Assembly (NCBI RefSeq): GCF_018446385.1
Contig: NC_055999.1
Span: forward strand, 83,680,281-83,744,280
DNA from: Zingiber officinale
Taxonomy: Eukaryota > Streptophyta > Magnoliopsida > Zingiberales > Zingiberaceae
DNA: 64,000 bases
Reading direction: 5' to 3'
The position numbers and the translations under genes were made by a program. Of this stretch, positions 44,696-57,334 are shown piece after piece; the stretch's first letter is position 1, and every line of letters starts with the position of its first letter. The notes beneath the pieces are model-generated. The model did not search any database and was not told where the DNA came from. It worked only from the letters and a program-made list of their open reading frames with translations.

Positions 44696-46840
44696 ATGGG
44701 GTCGTGGATTTCGAGCATCGTTAGGGCGGAACACGCCGCCAGCGGCGGCGGACTCGGCGCGGGCCTCGGGGACTTGCCCGAGAGCTGCATCGCGGAGGTG
44801 CTGCTGCACCTTGATCCTCCGGAGATCTGCCGCGCGGCGCTGCTCAGCCGGGCTTTCCGAGGGGCGGCTTCGGCGGGCGTCGTGTGGGAGACGAAGCTGC
44901 CGAAGAACTACGCGTACTTGATGGGGAAGGCGATGGATGAGACGGCCAGGGCACGTCTTTGCAAGAAGGAGATCTATGCGCGATTGTGCCGGCCGAATCC
45001 CTTTGATGGCGGCGCCAAGGTATCCTCGTCTCCTTATTCGCTAATTCCAAATTCCTGGAACTTCATCTTTTGGATAAAAATTCAATCTTTCTCCTCGGGG
45101 TAGATTTTCTTTTCGTATAGTCGCTAGCAATATAAAAAAAAAAAATCCGTTGTTTGCCTTTTTAGGGTTTATCTAACTTCGTATGAGGATGAATTAGGAA
45201 TTTTGGCTGGAGAAGAACAGGGGTGGAATCTGCATGTCTATTTCCTCAAAGGCATTGCTGATTACAGGAATCAACGATAAGCGATACTGGACATTCCATA
45301 CAACTGAGGAATCTAGGTATTGAGTCTTATCTATAGAGTAACTGGTTAGTTCTTCTTTGAATATTTCCTTTGACCTTCTTTGCAAATTTTCATCTCATTT
45401 TGACATCTTTATTGGCTGCTGATACCTGTTGACATCTTGCCATCTGCTAGTTGAGGGACTTATTTTCCTTTTTTGCCTCAAAGTGTTTGTTGTGTTCAAG
45501 TCAATCATTCCTGCAGGATTTTGTTTGTCCATATCTACCTTGTACACATCCCCTAATCTTCTAGCAATACGGTCAAAGGGTTATTCATTTGTTGCATATT
45601 TTTACAATTAAACTACATTCCCATTATTATTATTTAGCCAGTCGTTGTAACTGAGAATACGAGTATAGCATCAGATCATCACGATCTCAATACACAAATC
45701 ATTTTTTCAATCTCTTGATTCTATCATCTTAGAGCAAGTATATCATGGACGTTAAGAATGCGAGGAGTCACCCTCTACCTTTTCAGAATTACAATTCCTT
45801 GATGTTTCCTTGTTATTACAACTCCATAGACAATTGCAAAGAAATTACTTGGTGTAAAAGAGAGTACGTCATTCAACTCATATGATCTCAATACAGATAA
45901 ATCATTACTGCTATCTACTATAAGATTGAAGTTATTAACTATCTATTCTATTATCTTAGAGCAAATATGATATTGATGTTAGAAATTTGTGGAATTGGAT
46001 TCCTACATTTTCTGAGTACCATTTCTCATAGCTTGTTTGCAGGATTGTTTTAAGTGATTGATCCTTCATTTCATAATATACTCATTCATCTAGAAAAATC
46101 CTAAAAAAGTTAAAATATATCTTATACATCAAGGATTCTGAAGAAGTCAGCATTGATTTGATTCTGCCAAATTTTCTCTGCACTGCATGACACTATTTTT
46201 AATAGTCGTAAAATTCTAGTTAGTTCACTTATGTGATTTTTCAGAGTTGAATATGTTATAATCAACAAAAGTAACCAATTATTGGCAAGAATTTGTCCTC
46301 CGATGTTGGTTACGGTTTGTTGAAATGTCAAAATAGACTTCCATAGCAATTAAGTCCTGGTGTCCCCGAGGAAGAAAACATGACTCATGACTTTATCTTT
46401 GCAGGTTTAAGAGCGTTGCATACCTTCGGCAAACCTGGTGGTTTGAGGTGGCTGGGGAAGTAGATTTCTGCTTCCCAGCTGGGACTTATAGCGTGTTCTT
46501 TCGACTCCATCTTGGTCTGCCTTCCAAGCGGTTCGGTTTCCGAATTTGCAACTCTGAACACATCCATGGGTGGGACAAAAAGCCTGTGAAATTCCAGTTA
46601 TCGACATCGAATGGCCAAAAGGTTCTTTCCAAGTGCTCTTTAAGTGAGCCTGGAAGTTGGATAAACTATCGTGTAGGAGATTTTGTGGTAGACAAATGTG
46701 ATGTACCTACCAGGCTCAAGTTCTCGTTGACACAGATAGATTGCACACACACTAAAGGTGGCATTTGTATAGACTCAGTGTTCATATTTCCCAAAGGTTT
46801 TATGCAGGGAAAGGTTTTCAACACAATTGCGATTTTGTAG
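44696..46840 (+). CDS. F-box protein with PP2 (phloem lectin-like) domain, PP2-A12/A13 type
   Basis: Three exons: 44696-45019, 45198-45316 and 46405-46840, joined at GT-AG borders with phases that fit exactly, giving 292 residues and a stop at 46838-46840. Exon 1 holds the F-box (LPESCIAEVLLHLDPPEICR, then WETKLPKNY). Exons 2-3 hold the PP2 domain: EFWLEKNRGGICMSISSKAL, WWFEVAGEVDFCFPAGTY, SEHIHGWDKKPVKFQLSTS and TQIDCTHTKGGICIDSVFIF. The start MGSWISSIV and the length are normal for the PP2-A11 to A15 group. Such proteins act as the substrate-binding part of SCF ubiquitin ligases, in cytosol and nucleus, with a sugar-binding-like C-terminus; the target is not known from sequence. Exon 1 is far GC-richer than the rest, as in many monocot genes. 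All key positions look intact and no frameshift is seen, so this is the one clear host gene here. Confidence 0.93.
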
Positions 46841-48539
46841 GTTACAACATTTAAACAATAGATATGCAAGTAATGTATATTGTTCCTTATTCAACGGTTT
46901 GATTATAAAAGGGTAGATTTTGCATATCCTTCTTGCTGTTTTATTTAACTATTGAATGGACCATTTTGATTGATATATCCAGTTTAAGGTTTGTTATCAA
47001 GAAAAACAATCAATATTAACTTCTAATTGAGGAAGCCCTTCTAACAATGCTCAATGGAGTGGTGTCAATGGACTATAATTGGATCATGTGCCACTTGTAG
47101 TAGAGGTTTAGTAAAAATGTTGACAACGTGATCTTATGCTTTGATATGAACTATTTCTAACTTGTTCTTCATGTGCTCTCAAATGAAACAAAAAAAAAAT
47201 GAAGTGAAACTTCAAGGTAATATGTTTCATCTTCTTGATGCATTTGTAGGTTCTCAAACGAGTTTCTTAGCTTTACAAGTGAATTTAGTGTTACTATCAT
47301 TTGGTGAAGGTTGTATCTCTCAAGTTAAAAAACAAATCCAATGGTTACCTTTTCTATCATTTAGATTTCCTTGTCGATTAGTAATGAGTTAATCAACAAA
47401 ATCTGGCAGAGAGTACCTTTAATATAGCATAAAACTCTTTTGATTATCTTCCAATGAATTGAAGTTAGCTCCCATGTGAATTTAATGCAACATTGATGCT
47501 ATCTAAATATCATATTGAAATGAGGCTCATCGCGAGCTTGAAAGTTGCATCCACAAACTCCTAATTTGCACAGAATCTCTATAAATTATGGTCCTCCCTC
47601 GACATTGTTGTCTGGTATTTGCAAACTTTTCGATTGACACAAACAATTGCTAGGGCTAATAATAGAGCATATCACATCCATAAGTTAGTCATTGATGATT
47701 GATTATAAATGCCTACATAGTTAGTTGGTGTTATTGTTAATATGTCTGAGATTGATTTTCAATAATGCAAATGTCCTATTGGTTGTTCCGACTTCTCTTT
47801 ACATGCATTGTTATTGTCGAGTGAAATCTGTCGTAATTTATCTCCCTTCTATACAATGGGAGGTCATCTTGGAAGGACGTTGAGATGACGGTTTTACCTT
47901 TTTACGGCTAATAATGATCAATTGTAGGTCTCCATGGATTAATGTAGTTGATATATATATAAGTGGTTGCTCCAATAGATGTTGGGGTTAATTCCCAACG
48001 GATGCAAATTACTTCGTTAGGTGTCTAACCTCCCTCATGTAAAGGACCGTCGTGCTAAGATAAATGTCTCCCGTAATTTATTCCCTTCTTGAGAGTATGA
48101 GATAATCCTGAAAGGGTCATTAAGATGACGATTTTACTTTTTACTCTAATGATGATCAATTCTAATCGGGGGCATAACCTAAGTGGATAAGATAATAATA
48201 GTACCAATCGAATCATCTACGATCAATTTCCAACTAGAATATTTTTTCCGCTAATTAATTCTAGACAGTCTGAAGATAATTATGGGGTCACTTGATATTT
48301 CTAAGGTTTATTTTGATAACTAGTGAAAAACTTTGATGTCATGTTTAAGATTAGCCAATTCAAAAGTGGGATGCATACATTACTTAAAAAAATGATTATC
48401 AATTTTAGACCAATTTAGGCCTAACAATGTAAATTACTAATTGTTTTTCAATTTTTGATCCATTTAGAATTATCTAATAGTTTTGAATCAAACTCCTGAC
48501 TCTAAGTTAAGCATCTTTAGCTGCGCCTTTCATTTCGAG
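46841..48539. other. 3' flank of the F-box gene and intergenic DNA
   Basis: AT-rich, no convincing gene. 47030-47400 contains words reminiscent of decayed Copia RNase H in short frames, but this is too weak to call. Confidence 0.35.
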
Positions 48540-49300
48540 ATTTTTTTTTTATAAATACTCCATAGCTAAAAATGGAATCTAGATACCTAGATGATAACTT
48601 AAATATTCTATCATAATATTATAATCTAAGAATAACTTTTTCATGTTATAAAAAAAATGATAATCTCAGTTAATTTTATTAGCTATCCTTGGAATGATCG
48701 GTCCGGTCCCATAAAAATTTCCCATCGATCACCAGGGTAAATTAAGAAGCGCATGCAATAGCCAACCCATAAGCCCAACAAAAAATAATAATCCCAGTCA
48801 GTCTCATTGACTATCCCTGAGATGACCGACCTGGTCCCATTTAAGTTTTCCACCGACCACAAGGATAAATCGGGAAGCGCATGCAGTAGTCAGCCCAGAA
48901 GCCCAACATCCTTAGATTATACCCCTCATTTGGAGGCAAAATTCCTACAAATACGCCGTAGTTAGGGTTCAAACTGCGGGTGTCTATGTGCCAACCTAGA
49001 TGTCCCACCACGACATTATAGCCTCGGGAACTTCTTCATGTTATAAAAAAATGATAATCCTAATTAATCTTATTGACTATCTTTGGGTAGCCGGTCTGGT
49101 CCTACGGAAATTTCCCACCGCCCATCAGGATAAATTGGGAAGTACACGTGACGACTAGTCCAGAAGCCCAGTATCATTTGATTATGCTCCCCATTTGGAG
49201 AAAAAATTTCTATAAATACTTCATAGTTGGGGTTCGAATTGTAAGTATCTGAATATCTTATTATGATATCATGACCTTGAAGATAACTTATTTGGGTTAT
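48540..49300. repeat. Diverged tandem repeat, about three units
   Basis: A block containing AAAAATGATAATCC, a GACTATCC-like word, GGTCCCAT and TTCCCACCG, then GGATAAATTGGGAAG and CCCAGAAGCCCA, occurs near 48652-48780, 48787-48910 and 49043-49172. A second block (ATAAATACTCCATAG ... CATGATAT-like) follows units at 48552, 48950 and 49212. The units differ by about a quarter of positions. Non-coding; perhaps part of an old transposable element. Confidence 0.7.
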
Positions 49301-49670
49301 TATAACTACTAGTAGTTGCTAGAATAATATCTTAGCTAGAGACAGATGATAAGCTAATGGGACAATCCTAGAGATCTTGTCATGAGTTTACTATCTATGC
49401 TCTTATGAAACCGCCCCTCATGTGAGACCGTTATAGGGACCGTTAATATCGCGTTCCATATTTTTTTTACAATAATCTGGCCAAAAGTTACTTTCAAAAT
49501 AAAATTATTGATGAAAGGGTGCGTGATGCTTCTCTATATTTTTGGGCCTTTTTTTTTTTTTTTGCCAATTTTAAATTGGTCTAAATATTTTAAAAAAACG
49601 TTAGAAAAGCGGCCCTAGGTCTCGGATAACAAGGCCCGAGGGATTTAGTTCAGACTCGAATCCAGTGGCA

Positions 49671-50104
49671 ATGAGTTCCCCGGCGAGATCGTCAGTCTCG
49701 GCGACGAGCGTCGGCCAGGGCTGCGGGGTTGGCGGCTTCGTCGATGAGTCCCCTGGCCCTTACCAATTACCGCCGGATGCCATCTTCTCCGCATATGAAC
49801 GCAAGGACGAAGCCCTCGCTGGTGATCAATCGCATATTTCTCTTCCGTTTTTTTTCCCTCTTTCGTGCTCTCTTGCCATCAAATTTAGGGTTTCCTAAAT
49901 ATTTTCCTCTTGTGTCTCCTGAAACTCGCCTGGCATTTTCCTTGGATAACTTTTTTTTTCCTCAAAATTTGTTATTTTCTGGCGGTAATAAAGCATTGAA
50001 GTCAGAACTGATGGAGGCGCTTCAGAAGGAAGTGAAATCTTTGGACGAAGACGCCTGGATGTTTGCTGGCCCTCGGTCTCAAATCCAACGCATTTCACGG
50101 CCAG
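49671..50104 (+). CDS. First two exons of an unrecognised plant gene (partial)
   Basis: Exon 1, 49671-49821, starts with ATG (MSSPARSSVSATSVGQGCG) and ends with YERKDEALA before a GT donor. Exon 2, 50006-50104, follows a CAG acceptor in the right phase and reads LMEALQKEVKSLDEDAWMFA, then GPRSQIQRIS, before GTATGC. Exon 1 is GC-rich and preceded by DNA free of other features, so this looks like a true 5' end. I do not recognise the family. The rest of the protein would have to lie downstream past several insertions, beyond what I can identify. A very long intron or a broken gene are both possible. The GTG six bases upstream in frame is not a likely start. Confidence 0.45.
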
Positions 50105-50949
50105 GTATGCCTTCCTTTTAAGTCGTTTGCTGAACAACTTAAAACCGGTGTTTTTCTGCCGTTTCCTTATATTTTCTTTCAACAAGTTGATATGGCACAA
50201 GCACGTCTAGATTCAACTTGGAGTTGTCAGGGTTCAACGTTGGAACTCTGACGCCTATTTTTTAGCCAAATGTTTCATTTTATATCTTCAACATAGGAAA
50301 ATTTGAATACTTTTTTTGTGAAGAGTTTGATGGCATGACAATTTTATCAATCATTTCGGTGCCTTCTTTGAATAATCTAAATTTGGTAAGTTTGATTGTC
50401 TCAATGATACGTATTAGTTAGGACAATCTTTAAACTCAATTAGCCAGTCCAAAGGAACATGACAGAGAATGCCACAGTCAAACCCTTTTGAATGCTAGCA
50501 GGTTCATGGTTTCCAAGCTAAGAACCCACAAATATCAGTTAACATCTACTGCTAAGGATAGATTCTTTATTTTTGGCCCACATTTAGCAGTTTTCTAGGA
50601 CATGCACTATGTTGTCAACCTATTAGATGCCATTATGGGTTCAGTAGCATTGCTCTTCTTGATTAGCTAATGCACTATTTTGTTATAGAAGAACAAGAAA
50701 TCAGCAGTTAAATTCTTTTGATGGAATGCTAATTTATTTCCCTTTTCTATTATGGCATGGTGGCACTGGCTTCAAAAAATTTTAGATTCGTTGAAAATTT
50801 CATTCTCAAACTAACTTATTCAATTATTTATGTTAAGGTCATTAAAATATAGAAGTTTCTCCTGATCTCATTGGATAATCGCTTCAGGCCTTACTAAGAA
50901 AACTTCCTGTGAATAACCTTTTTGTATCTTTATGTTATTAATTTGAATT
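50105..50949. other. Probable intron or intergenic DNA
   Basis: AT-rich with T-rich stretches before the next element. No exon was recognised. Confidence 0.4.
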
Positions 50950-50954
50950 GACAT

Positions 50955-51765
50955 TGTTGGTGCCGCGGAAGTGGTTCGGATTGCTAGAGGGGAGGGGTGA
51001 ACAACGAACCTGCAATTAAAACAATCTATTTCTCTTGCTAACTGCTTAACAAGGACACACACACATTAAGCAATAAAAATAAACATAAACATAAGACAAG
51101 GGGACACAACTATTTACTTGGTTCACAACCCCTTAGGGTGCTATGTCCAAGTCCTTATGCACGATTGAGTGTCTGTTCGCATTGGTAAAGTACCAGTTTA
51201 GAACAATTGCGCACAAGTAAAAGATAGAGGAACAAAAAAAATAGAATGTAATCGAGTGTGTTGTATTTTGAATAGAGCTCCTTGCCTCCTTTTATAGCCT
51301 CTAGTCGAGCTGCTTACGTGGCTCATTCGGTTGATTGGATAGACTGTTCGGTCGATTGAAAATTGATGACATGGCTGATAAGACTTATCCTCTCGTTGGT
51401 CCTCACTCATCCCTTTACTGATGTGGCATCAATTTGGTTGACCTTATCACTTATTGGTTGACCGAAACTTATCAACTTTGGATGACTTTTTCGGATCTGC
51501 TGCCACCTATCCTCCAATCACCCAATCCTTGTCTTCGATCGCTCGATCCACTTACATCGGATCTTCGCTATCGGATCAGCTTCCACGTGGCCTTCGGTTG
51601 CTTGATTAGTTGACCAATCTTCCTTATATCCTACAGATAGATAATATTTTATCTCTTGCAATGGTCGACTGAACCACTTATCCGGTCTATTGGAAGATCC
51701 AGTCGTGCAAACTTCCTGACGTAGTCGACTATGTTTGTGTCCATGTGTCCGCTTAGAGTTGAGTC
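50955..51765 (-). repeat. LTR-like remnant (left part)
   Basis: Starts TGTTGGTGCC and shows GCTAGAGGGGAGGGGTGAA and TTACTTGGTTCACAACCCC, words common in one end of plant Copia/Sirevirus LTRs read backwards. It contains repeated GGTTGACC/GGTCGA-type words at 51310-51770. It has no matching LTR end of its own before the next TGTTAGG at 51766. Confidence 0.5.
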
Positions 51766-53340
51766 TGTTAGGACACGTATGGGCTAGAGGGGGTTGAATA
51801 GCTCGCATTGCTTCTTCAAACATTGATGTTGCAGCGAAAAACTTGAAGCGAAGACTCTACAATGCTAACACTTGGATTTTACTTGGTATCCACCTCACTA
51901 ATTCAAAGGTCCACTCCTCACACTCATAGCTCCACTATGAATGCCTCCTTCTCGAAAACTTTTCGGAGGTGGAGAAGTCTTGTAGAAGCTCGAATGCTAG
52001 AATACAAACCAGAAACACAAACAAAATTACAAAGGAAATCGAAAAACGATTTTACAACATGAACCTTGCTTTTCTTGTTGTTTTCTTGCTTTGAATTACC
52101 TCTGGTGGTAGGAAATGCAACAACACTTGTCTCCTAAACACCCATAAACCGGTCTCAAAGAAACTCCACGAAACCCCCTTTTCGAGGGTACCTCTCAGGT
52201 TGGAAAACGCCTCCTAATCGATTAGGCTTACTCCTAATCGATTGCTTAGGGTTTGTCATTCAATTCCTCTACCTGGCAATCAATTACTAATCCTAATTTT
52301 AGCCTTTTCGAGGCTGAATTCACGTCTTGCTTGGTATCCGGTTGACCTCAACCTACCATGACTTCTATTGCCCAACATCCAATCGTCCGTGACCTGTTGA
52401 GACTTCCCCTTGCTTAGCATCCGGTCAACCTTAATTTGCCAAGCTTCTTTACCAAGTGTCTGGTCAACCTGTGACCCATTTGGACTTACCGTCTTGTGCC
52501 AAGTGTCCGGTCTTCCATAACCCACTTGGACTTACCATCTCGTGCCAAGTGTCCGGTCCTACCCATTTAGATTTTTCCACTACCTAGCCTTGCTAGAACT
52601 TCCATTGCTTAGTAACCAACTAGGTCTTCCACTGCCTAGTTCCGCTAGAACTTTCATTGCCTAGTTCCCAATTAGGTCTTCCACTGCCTAGCCTCGGTAG
52701 GACTTCCATTACCTTGCCTAATCTCTAGTTAGGACTTTTTGTCATTGCCTAACCTCTAGTTAGGACTTTCTGTTGTCTAACTTTCAATTAGGGTTTTCTT
52801 GGTCAAGTATCTGGTATTTCCTTGACCTACTTGACTTTTCTCTCATAGATTGTCAAACATCGAAACTCAAACTTGGACCAACTCGAGCTTAGTCAAAGTG
52901 GTCAACCTTGACCCGAGGATGATTGCACCAACAATATTATACCCTCATCCGATTTAGAGTTCATTCAATTTTGTCTCACTAGCTTACCTTGCGCATGCTT
53001 CCTCTTGGCTTCGCGTGCCTTGGATGCCGGAGTACTTTTTTGTAGCTTCTCGTTCCTCGAATTCACCAAACCCGTTGGTTCCCTTTCCGTGCCATCCTTC
53101 ACGCTCGCTCGCATCTTCTGTCAAGGTCCTCCATCTTCTATGCTTCGTGTCCTTTTCGGTCCCTTAAGTGCCCCATACCACCTTTCACCATACTTAACCA
53201 GAACTTGAGACATCGGGTACCTGTGTGTTCTCCTAAGTTCTTGTACATTTAGACTAAAGTGACACAAGCAAAACCTAATCTTAGACTAATTTCACAACAC
53301 AGCAAAATAGTTGTGGTTCAGACCACTTGGGGTTCTAACA
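51766..53340 (-). repeat. Second LTR-like sequence, complete ends
   Basis: Starts TGTTAGGACAC and ends GGTTCTAACA, so TGTTAG and CTAACA pair. Internally GGGCTAGAGGGGGTTGAATA and TACTTGGTATCCACCTC resemble the LTR at 56269-57951. Tandem words GCCTAG...AGGACTTCC recur between 52560 and 52810. The base block GACAT left of 50955 and GGCAT right of 53340 differ by one base and could be a worn target duplication of the combined unit. Confidence 0.6.
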
Positions 53341-54630
53341 GGCATTGCATATAAGGATGCTTTGCTTTGCTCTGTGGTGGATTTAGTAATAGGTTTTGGT
53401 GGTTAGTACAATATGTTCTGAACAAGTAATTTGAACAGATCTTTTCATATGTTCTTTAAAATGTAATGTTGTTTTCTGATTATTTTTTTCTTTGCATTCT
53501 TATGTCTTATAATTGGTTAGGAAATGTTATAAACATCAATATTGTCATAAATAAATTAGGCAGTATTAGATCAGAGTTATTTTATAATCCTAGGGTTCTT
53601 GTTTTAAGTACAATAAAATAAATAAAGGAGCTATTACTTGAAGCCATTTTTTTGTTGGCATGAAAGAGACGTCCCTTATCGTTAAGGTATTAACTAAATC
53701 ATCTGTCGAAGTGCATGTCATCATAATTTCCCACAGTGAGCATAGTTTCTTTAGGGTTAATGCAAATTTCATGCACCAAAATGGAAAAGTTGAGAATGTG
53801 GAAGAGAATAGAAGGAAAACTATGTAGAACAACTGTAATATAATGCCAAATAGATTCTCTAAGGTCTTCTGATGCTAACTTCGATGTTAGATGCTTTATC
53901 TTGAAAGAATGTTGTTATTTGTATGCAGTTAGTACATTTTTGCACAGATAGCGTTCCTACTGGTATCCAAATTTCAGACAGGTTATGCTAGAACTAGGAA
54001 ATGCGCTAGTCAAAGTGATGTATCTGAGGAGAATAACTTGAGTTAAATACTTGTAAACATAAACCATTAAAAGGTGGCTTTTCATTTTTCATGAAGGGTG
54101 GCAATAACGATAGTCAATTTTTTTTTCTTTATATAAAGGTAGATAGAGTTATATGTAAACATATAAGGTAGTTTCTGAGGTATGCTTGACAAAATAACGC
54201 CAACTAATAGTATTAGATATCGGTGTTAGAAAATGTAAGTATAAAAAAGTTTGTAATTTTACAAGAATTAGATGGTGGAATTTTGAGGATAATAATATAA
54301 TTTATGAAAGAAGAAGTTTGCAATGAAGAATTAGGTAATGTCGATATTATATAGATTATGATGCCAAATAAGATCAAGTAGCTACATCCAGGTAAAATAA
54401 TATAAGTAAAGTTGGTGATAGTGTGAGGATGTTCAAAAGGATATTAGTTTAACGGAGTTGTGTTTTAAATATCTATAAAATTGTAGAAGTGAAGATAATT
54501 CAGACAGCTATACAATAGCTAAAATCAAGGAAAAAATTTTATACGTATAGAAAAATTAAAACATATAATAAATTCATGATAATCTAGGAATTAAGAATGA
54601 GAGTAAGATATTTATCAAATTGCTAAACCT
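53341..54630. other. AT-rich DNA, no gene seen
   Basis: No coding or repeat structure that I can support. From about 54250 the sequence may already be decayed LINE (see next entry), but no motif is clear. Confidence 0.35.
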
Positions 54631-54639
54631 AGAGATTGG

Positions 54640-55640
54640 AAAAGTAGAGACTTAGGTAATCAAGTTGTGATGCTGAAAATGAAGTAATTAGTACCTATGC
54701 ATAAGAATAAAGCTACTATTCAATATTGTTCTGGTTATAAAGAAATCAAGTTGATGAGTTTACCATGATACTTTGAGGAAGGGTTATCAAGAGGAAAATA
54801 AGATATGAGACAACCATTTTTGAAAATCTATTTGGTTGCATGTTGAAAGATCAACCATAGATGTTGTTTAGTTGATAAGACAACTAATAAGAAAAACATA
54901 GGGTAATAATACATATGATTTTTATTCGTTTTTAGTAAAAGCTTATGATAAAGTCTCTAGACAATTATTGTGGTGAAGATAACTATTCTGGTGGGGATTT
55001 GGGTTTAAAGAAGACAGGAATATATTATAAGTTCTCGTCGCCAGAGCTCATCGAGCTCTAATAAGTGTACAATCCCTGGTCTTCAATGAGAAGTATTGAC
55101 CCAACGCATCTTTCTATATCCCCATATCCCCACCCAGCGCACACTTAGGTAAGAACAAAGAGTGAATTCACTCTCTCCTCTACCGCTTATATCAAGTAAT
55201 TATATATATGATGACATTGTTATATTAGTGTTAAAGTCTACCATATGTGACAAATCATATGCTCATGATTGTAATTTTGCATAAAGGGTCAACTTGTCTC
55301 TATCTTTTAACGTTGTTAGATGAAATAATCAATCACATGCAAGATAAGTCTATTGGCAAATGATATTGTATTAATTTAAGAGAACATAATTGGATTAAAA
55401 CTTGAAGCTTAATTGTGGATAAAAAGTTAGCTTTTAAGATGAGTAAAATAAAATTGAAATATGCAAAATGTAGTTTCAGTAAAATGTTTTTTATGGAAAC
55501 AATAAAGGGATATCAAGAAGCTTCTAGAATCTTATGCGATTGTCATGCCCCTCTTAGGCTAAAAAGAGAATACATTTATAATATTATGGTGCATCTCATT
55601 ACACATTATGAATCAATATGTTGGGTTATTAGTAAGTAAC
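54640..55640 (+). pseudogene. LINE-type reverse transcriptase relic
   Basis: Across several frames of the plus strand, pieces of a non-LTR reverse transcriptase appear in order. These are a PIYKNK..IQYCSGYKEIKLMS-like block (54695-54765), a KAYDKVSRQLLW-like block (about 54945-54972), DDIVIL (about 55210), then MSKIKLKYAKCSF (55439-55478) and EASRILCDCHAPLRLKREY with CW (55515-55630). In intact elements these correspond to the finger/palm region, the catalytic DD and the thumb of ORF2. Stops and indels break every block. No poly-A tail or target duplication was found. Old and dead. Confidence 0.7.
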
Positions 55641-56263
55641 ATGTAATAAAAGTTACTTTAGCAGAGATGATTATACAAAGATGTATACGTGAAATTGTTA
55701 GAGGATAAAATAAAATATGCAGTAGTTACAGCAATTAGGATCTTCTCTGACTGTTGATATCTAGATATGGACATATTCCTAAGGATCTATAATTAAAATA
55801 GTCGAATGAAGGCGATTTCAAGTGGTAGGCAATTCACCTATTGCATTGCGCATAGGCAATGGCTTAGGCGAGATACTGGACCATAGACACTAAAGTAATA
55901 TTAAAGTAAAATGATTGAAATTGACCTTAAAAATGACCAACACTAAAGAATATAAACATTTACATCACCAACAAGTGATACATGATAAGTAAACACCTAC
56001 TTACAACAAAATTCATTATATTTCATAATGCAACTTGTAAAAGGAACAGATAATACACTAAAATATATAAGCACATAACAATGTGCATTTAATGATCCTA
56101 TCAAAAATGTTATAACTAAACACAAAGTTCATATAACCATATTTATATATTTCAAAAGAACATATTACACAACAATATAACCAATTAACCACCCAATTAA
56201 ATTGCTTGTTAACTAGTATCATGCTACAATATCAAAATTTACTAACGTGAATAACTTATAGTC
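55641..56263. other. AT-rich DNA, no gene seen
   Basis: No supported feature. Confidence 0.4.
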
Positions 56264-56754
56264 AATTTTGTTGGGACCGATGTGCCCGCTAGAGGGGGGG
56301 TGAATAGCGTCTCGTCGTGCGCTCGTCGGTTGCGTCTTGATGATATGCAGTGGAAAGAAAGACACAACAAACCAAAACGCTAACACCTAGGGTTTACTTG
56401 GTATCCACCTCAAGAAGAGGTGACTAATCCAAGGATCCACACACCGACTCACTCCTCCATTATGAAATACTCCTTTTCGGTCGCAGCCGGAGGCGGAGAA
56501 GCCTCGTACAAACACACACAACACTACAACACTCACACAAGAAGAAAATACAAGAATACAACTGAAATACTCCCTTCTTCTTGCTTACTTGTTGCTTGTT
56601 GTTGTTGCCTCTTGAATCTTGAAGATGCACTCCAAGAACCCTCAAGAACTGGCAAGAATCTCGGAGGAGATCGCTGGTGAAAATCGCAAAAAATCGCAGG
56701 AGAAGAACGCAAAGTTCTAGCGAAGAAAACGCTTCGCCTAGGCTTTAAACAGTG

Positions 56755-57130
56755 CTCCCAATCGATCGAATTCATCCCCAATTGATTGCCACATCAGCAC
56801 CGCTCCATCGCAGCCATCCATCACCAACATCCTGCGCAACGGTCACTTCCCAATTGATCGACCGATCGATTGGGACTTCCTGAATCGATCGCACGATCGA
56901 TTCAGAACCTCTCGCATCCGCATGAGAGCTTCTGCTGCCCAATCGATCGACCGATCGATTGGCAGCTCCCAATCGATCACCCGATCGATTGGGAAAGTCT
57001 CTGTGCTCACGATTCCACATCCCAATCGATCGACCGATAGATTGAGCCTTCCCATAATCACAGCACACTCCAATCGATCAGTAGATTGATTGGACACTGG
57101 TTCAATCGATCGCCCAATCGATTGACCAGC
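56755..57130. repeat. Palindromic CCAATCGATCGACCGATCGATTGG array in the solo LTR
   Basis: At least seven copies of words built from AATCGATCG and CGATCGATTGG, mostly as near-palindromes, near 56757, 56853, 56882, 56940, 56970, 57022, 57070 and 57101. Open frames through it are by-products. The Sirevirus-like LTR at 40610-40985 has a similar dense set of GTCGA/TCGAC words. Confidence 0.75.
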
Positions 57131-57334
57131 TTGGACTTGACTTAAACTCAAATCCAAAGTCCCAAACCTAACTCCTGGTCAACCGTGACCTGTTGGGTCT
57201 CCATGCCTAGCATTTGGCCACACCCGACCAACCTCGAACTAACCTTCTAGCCTCCTCCATCAGCCTTGCGTCCCTCGGATATCTCCCCATCTTTCACGCC
57301 TTGCATTCAGGAGCTTCCTTCGGCCTCATCCTAG

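Noticed and set aside
44449-44921. Alternative frames over the first exon of the F-box gene
   Set aside because: Shadows caused by high GC content; the F-box frame alone fits splice phases and domain.
47162-47392. Frame with a weak resemblance to Copia RNase H text
   Set aside because: No catalytic residues or neighbouring pol parts could be aligned with confidence.
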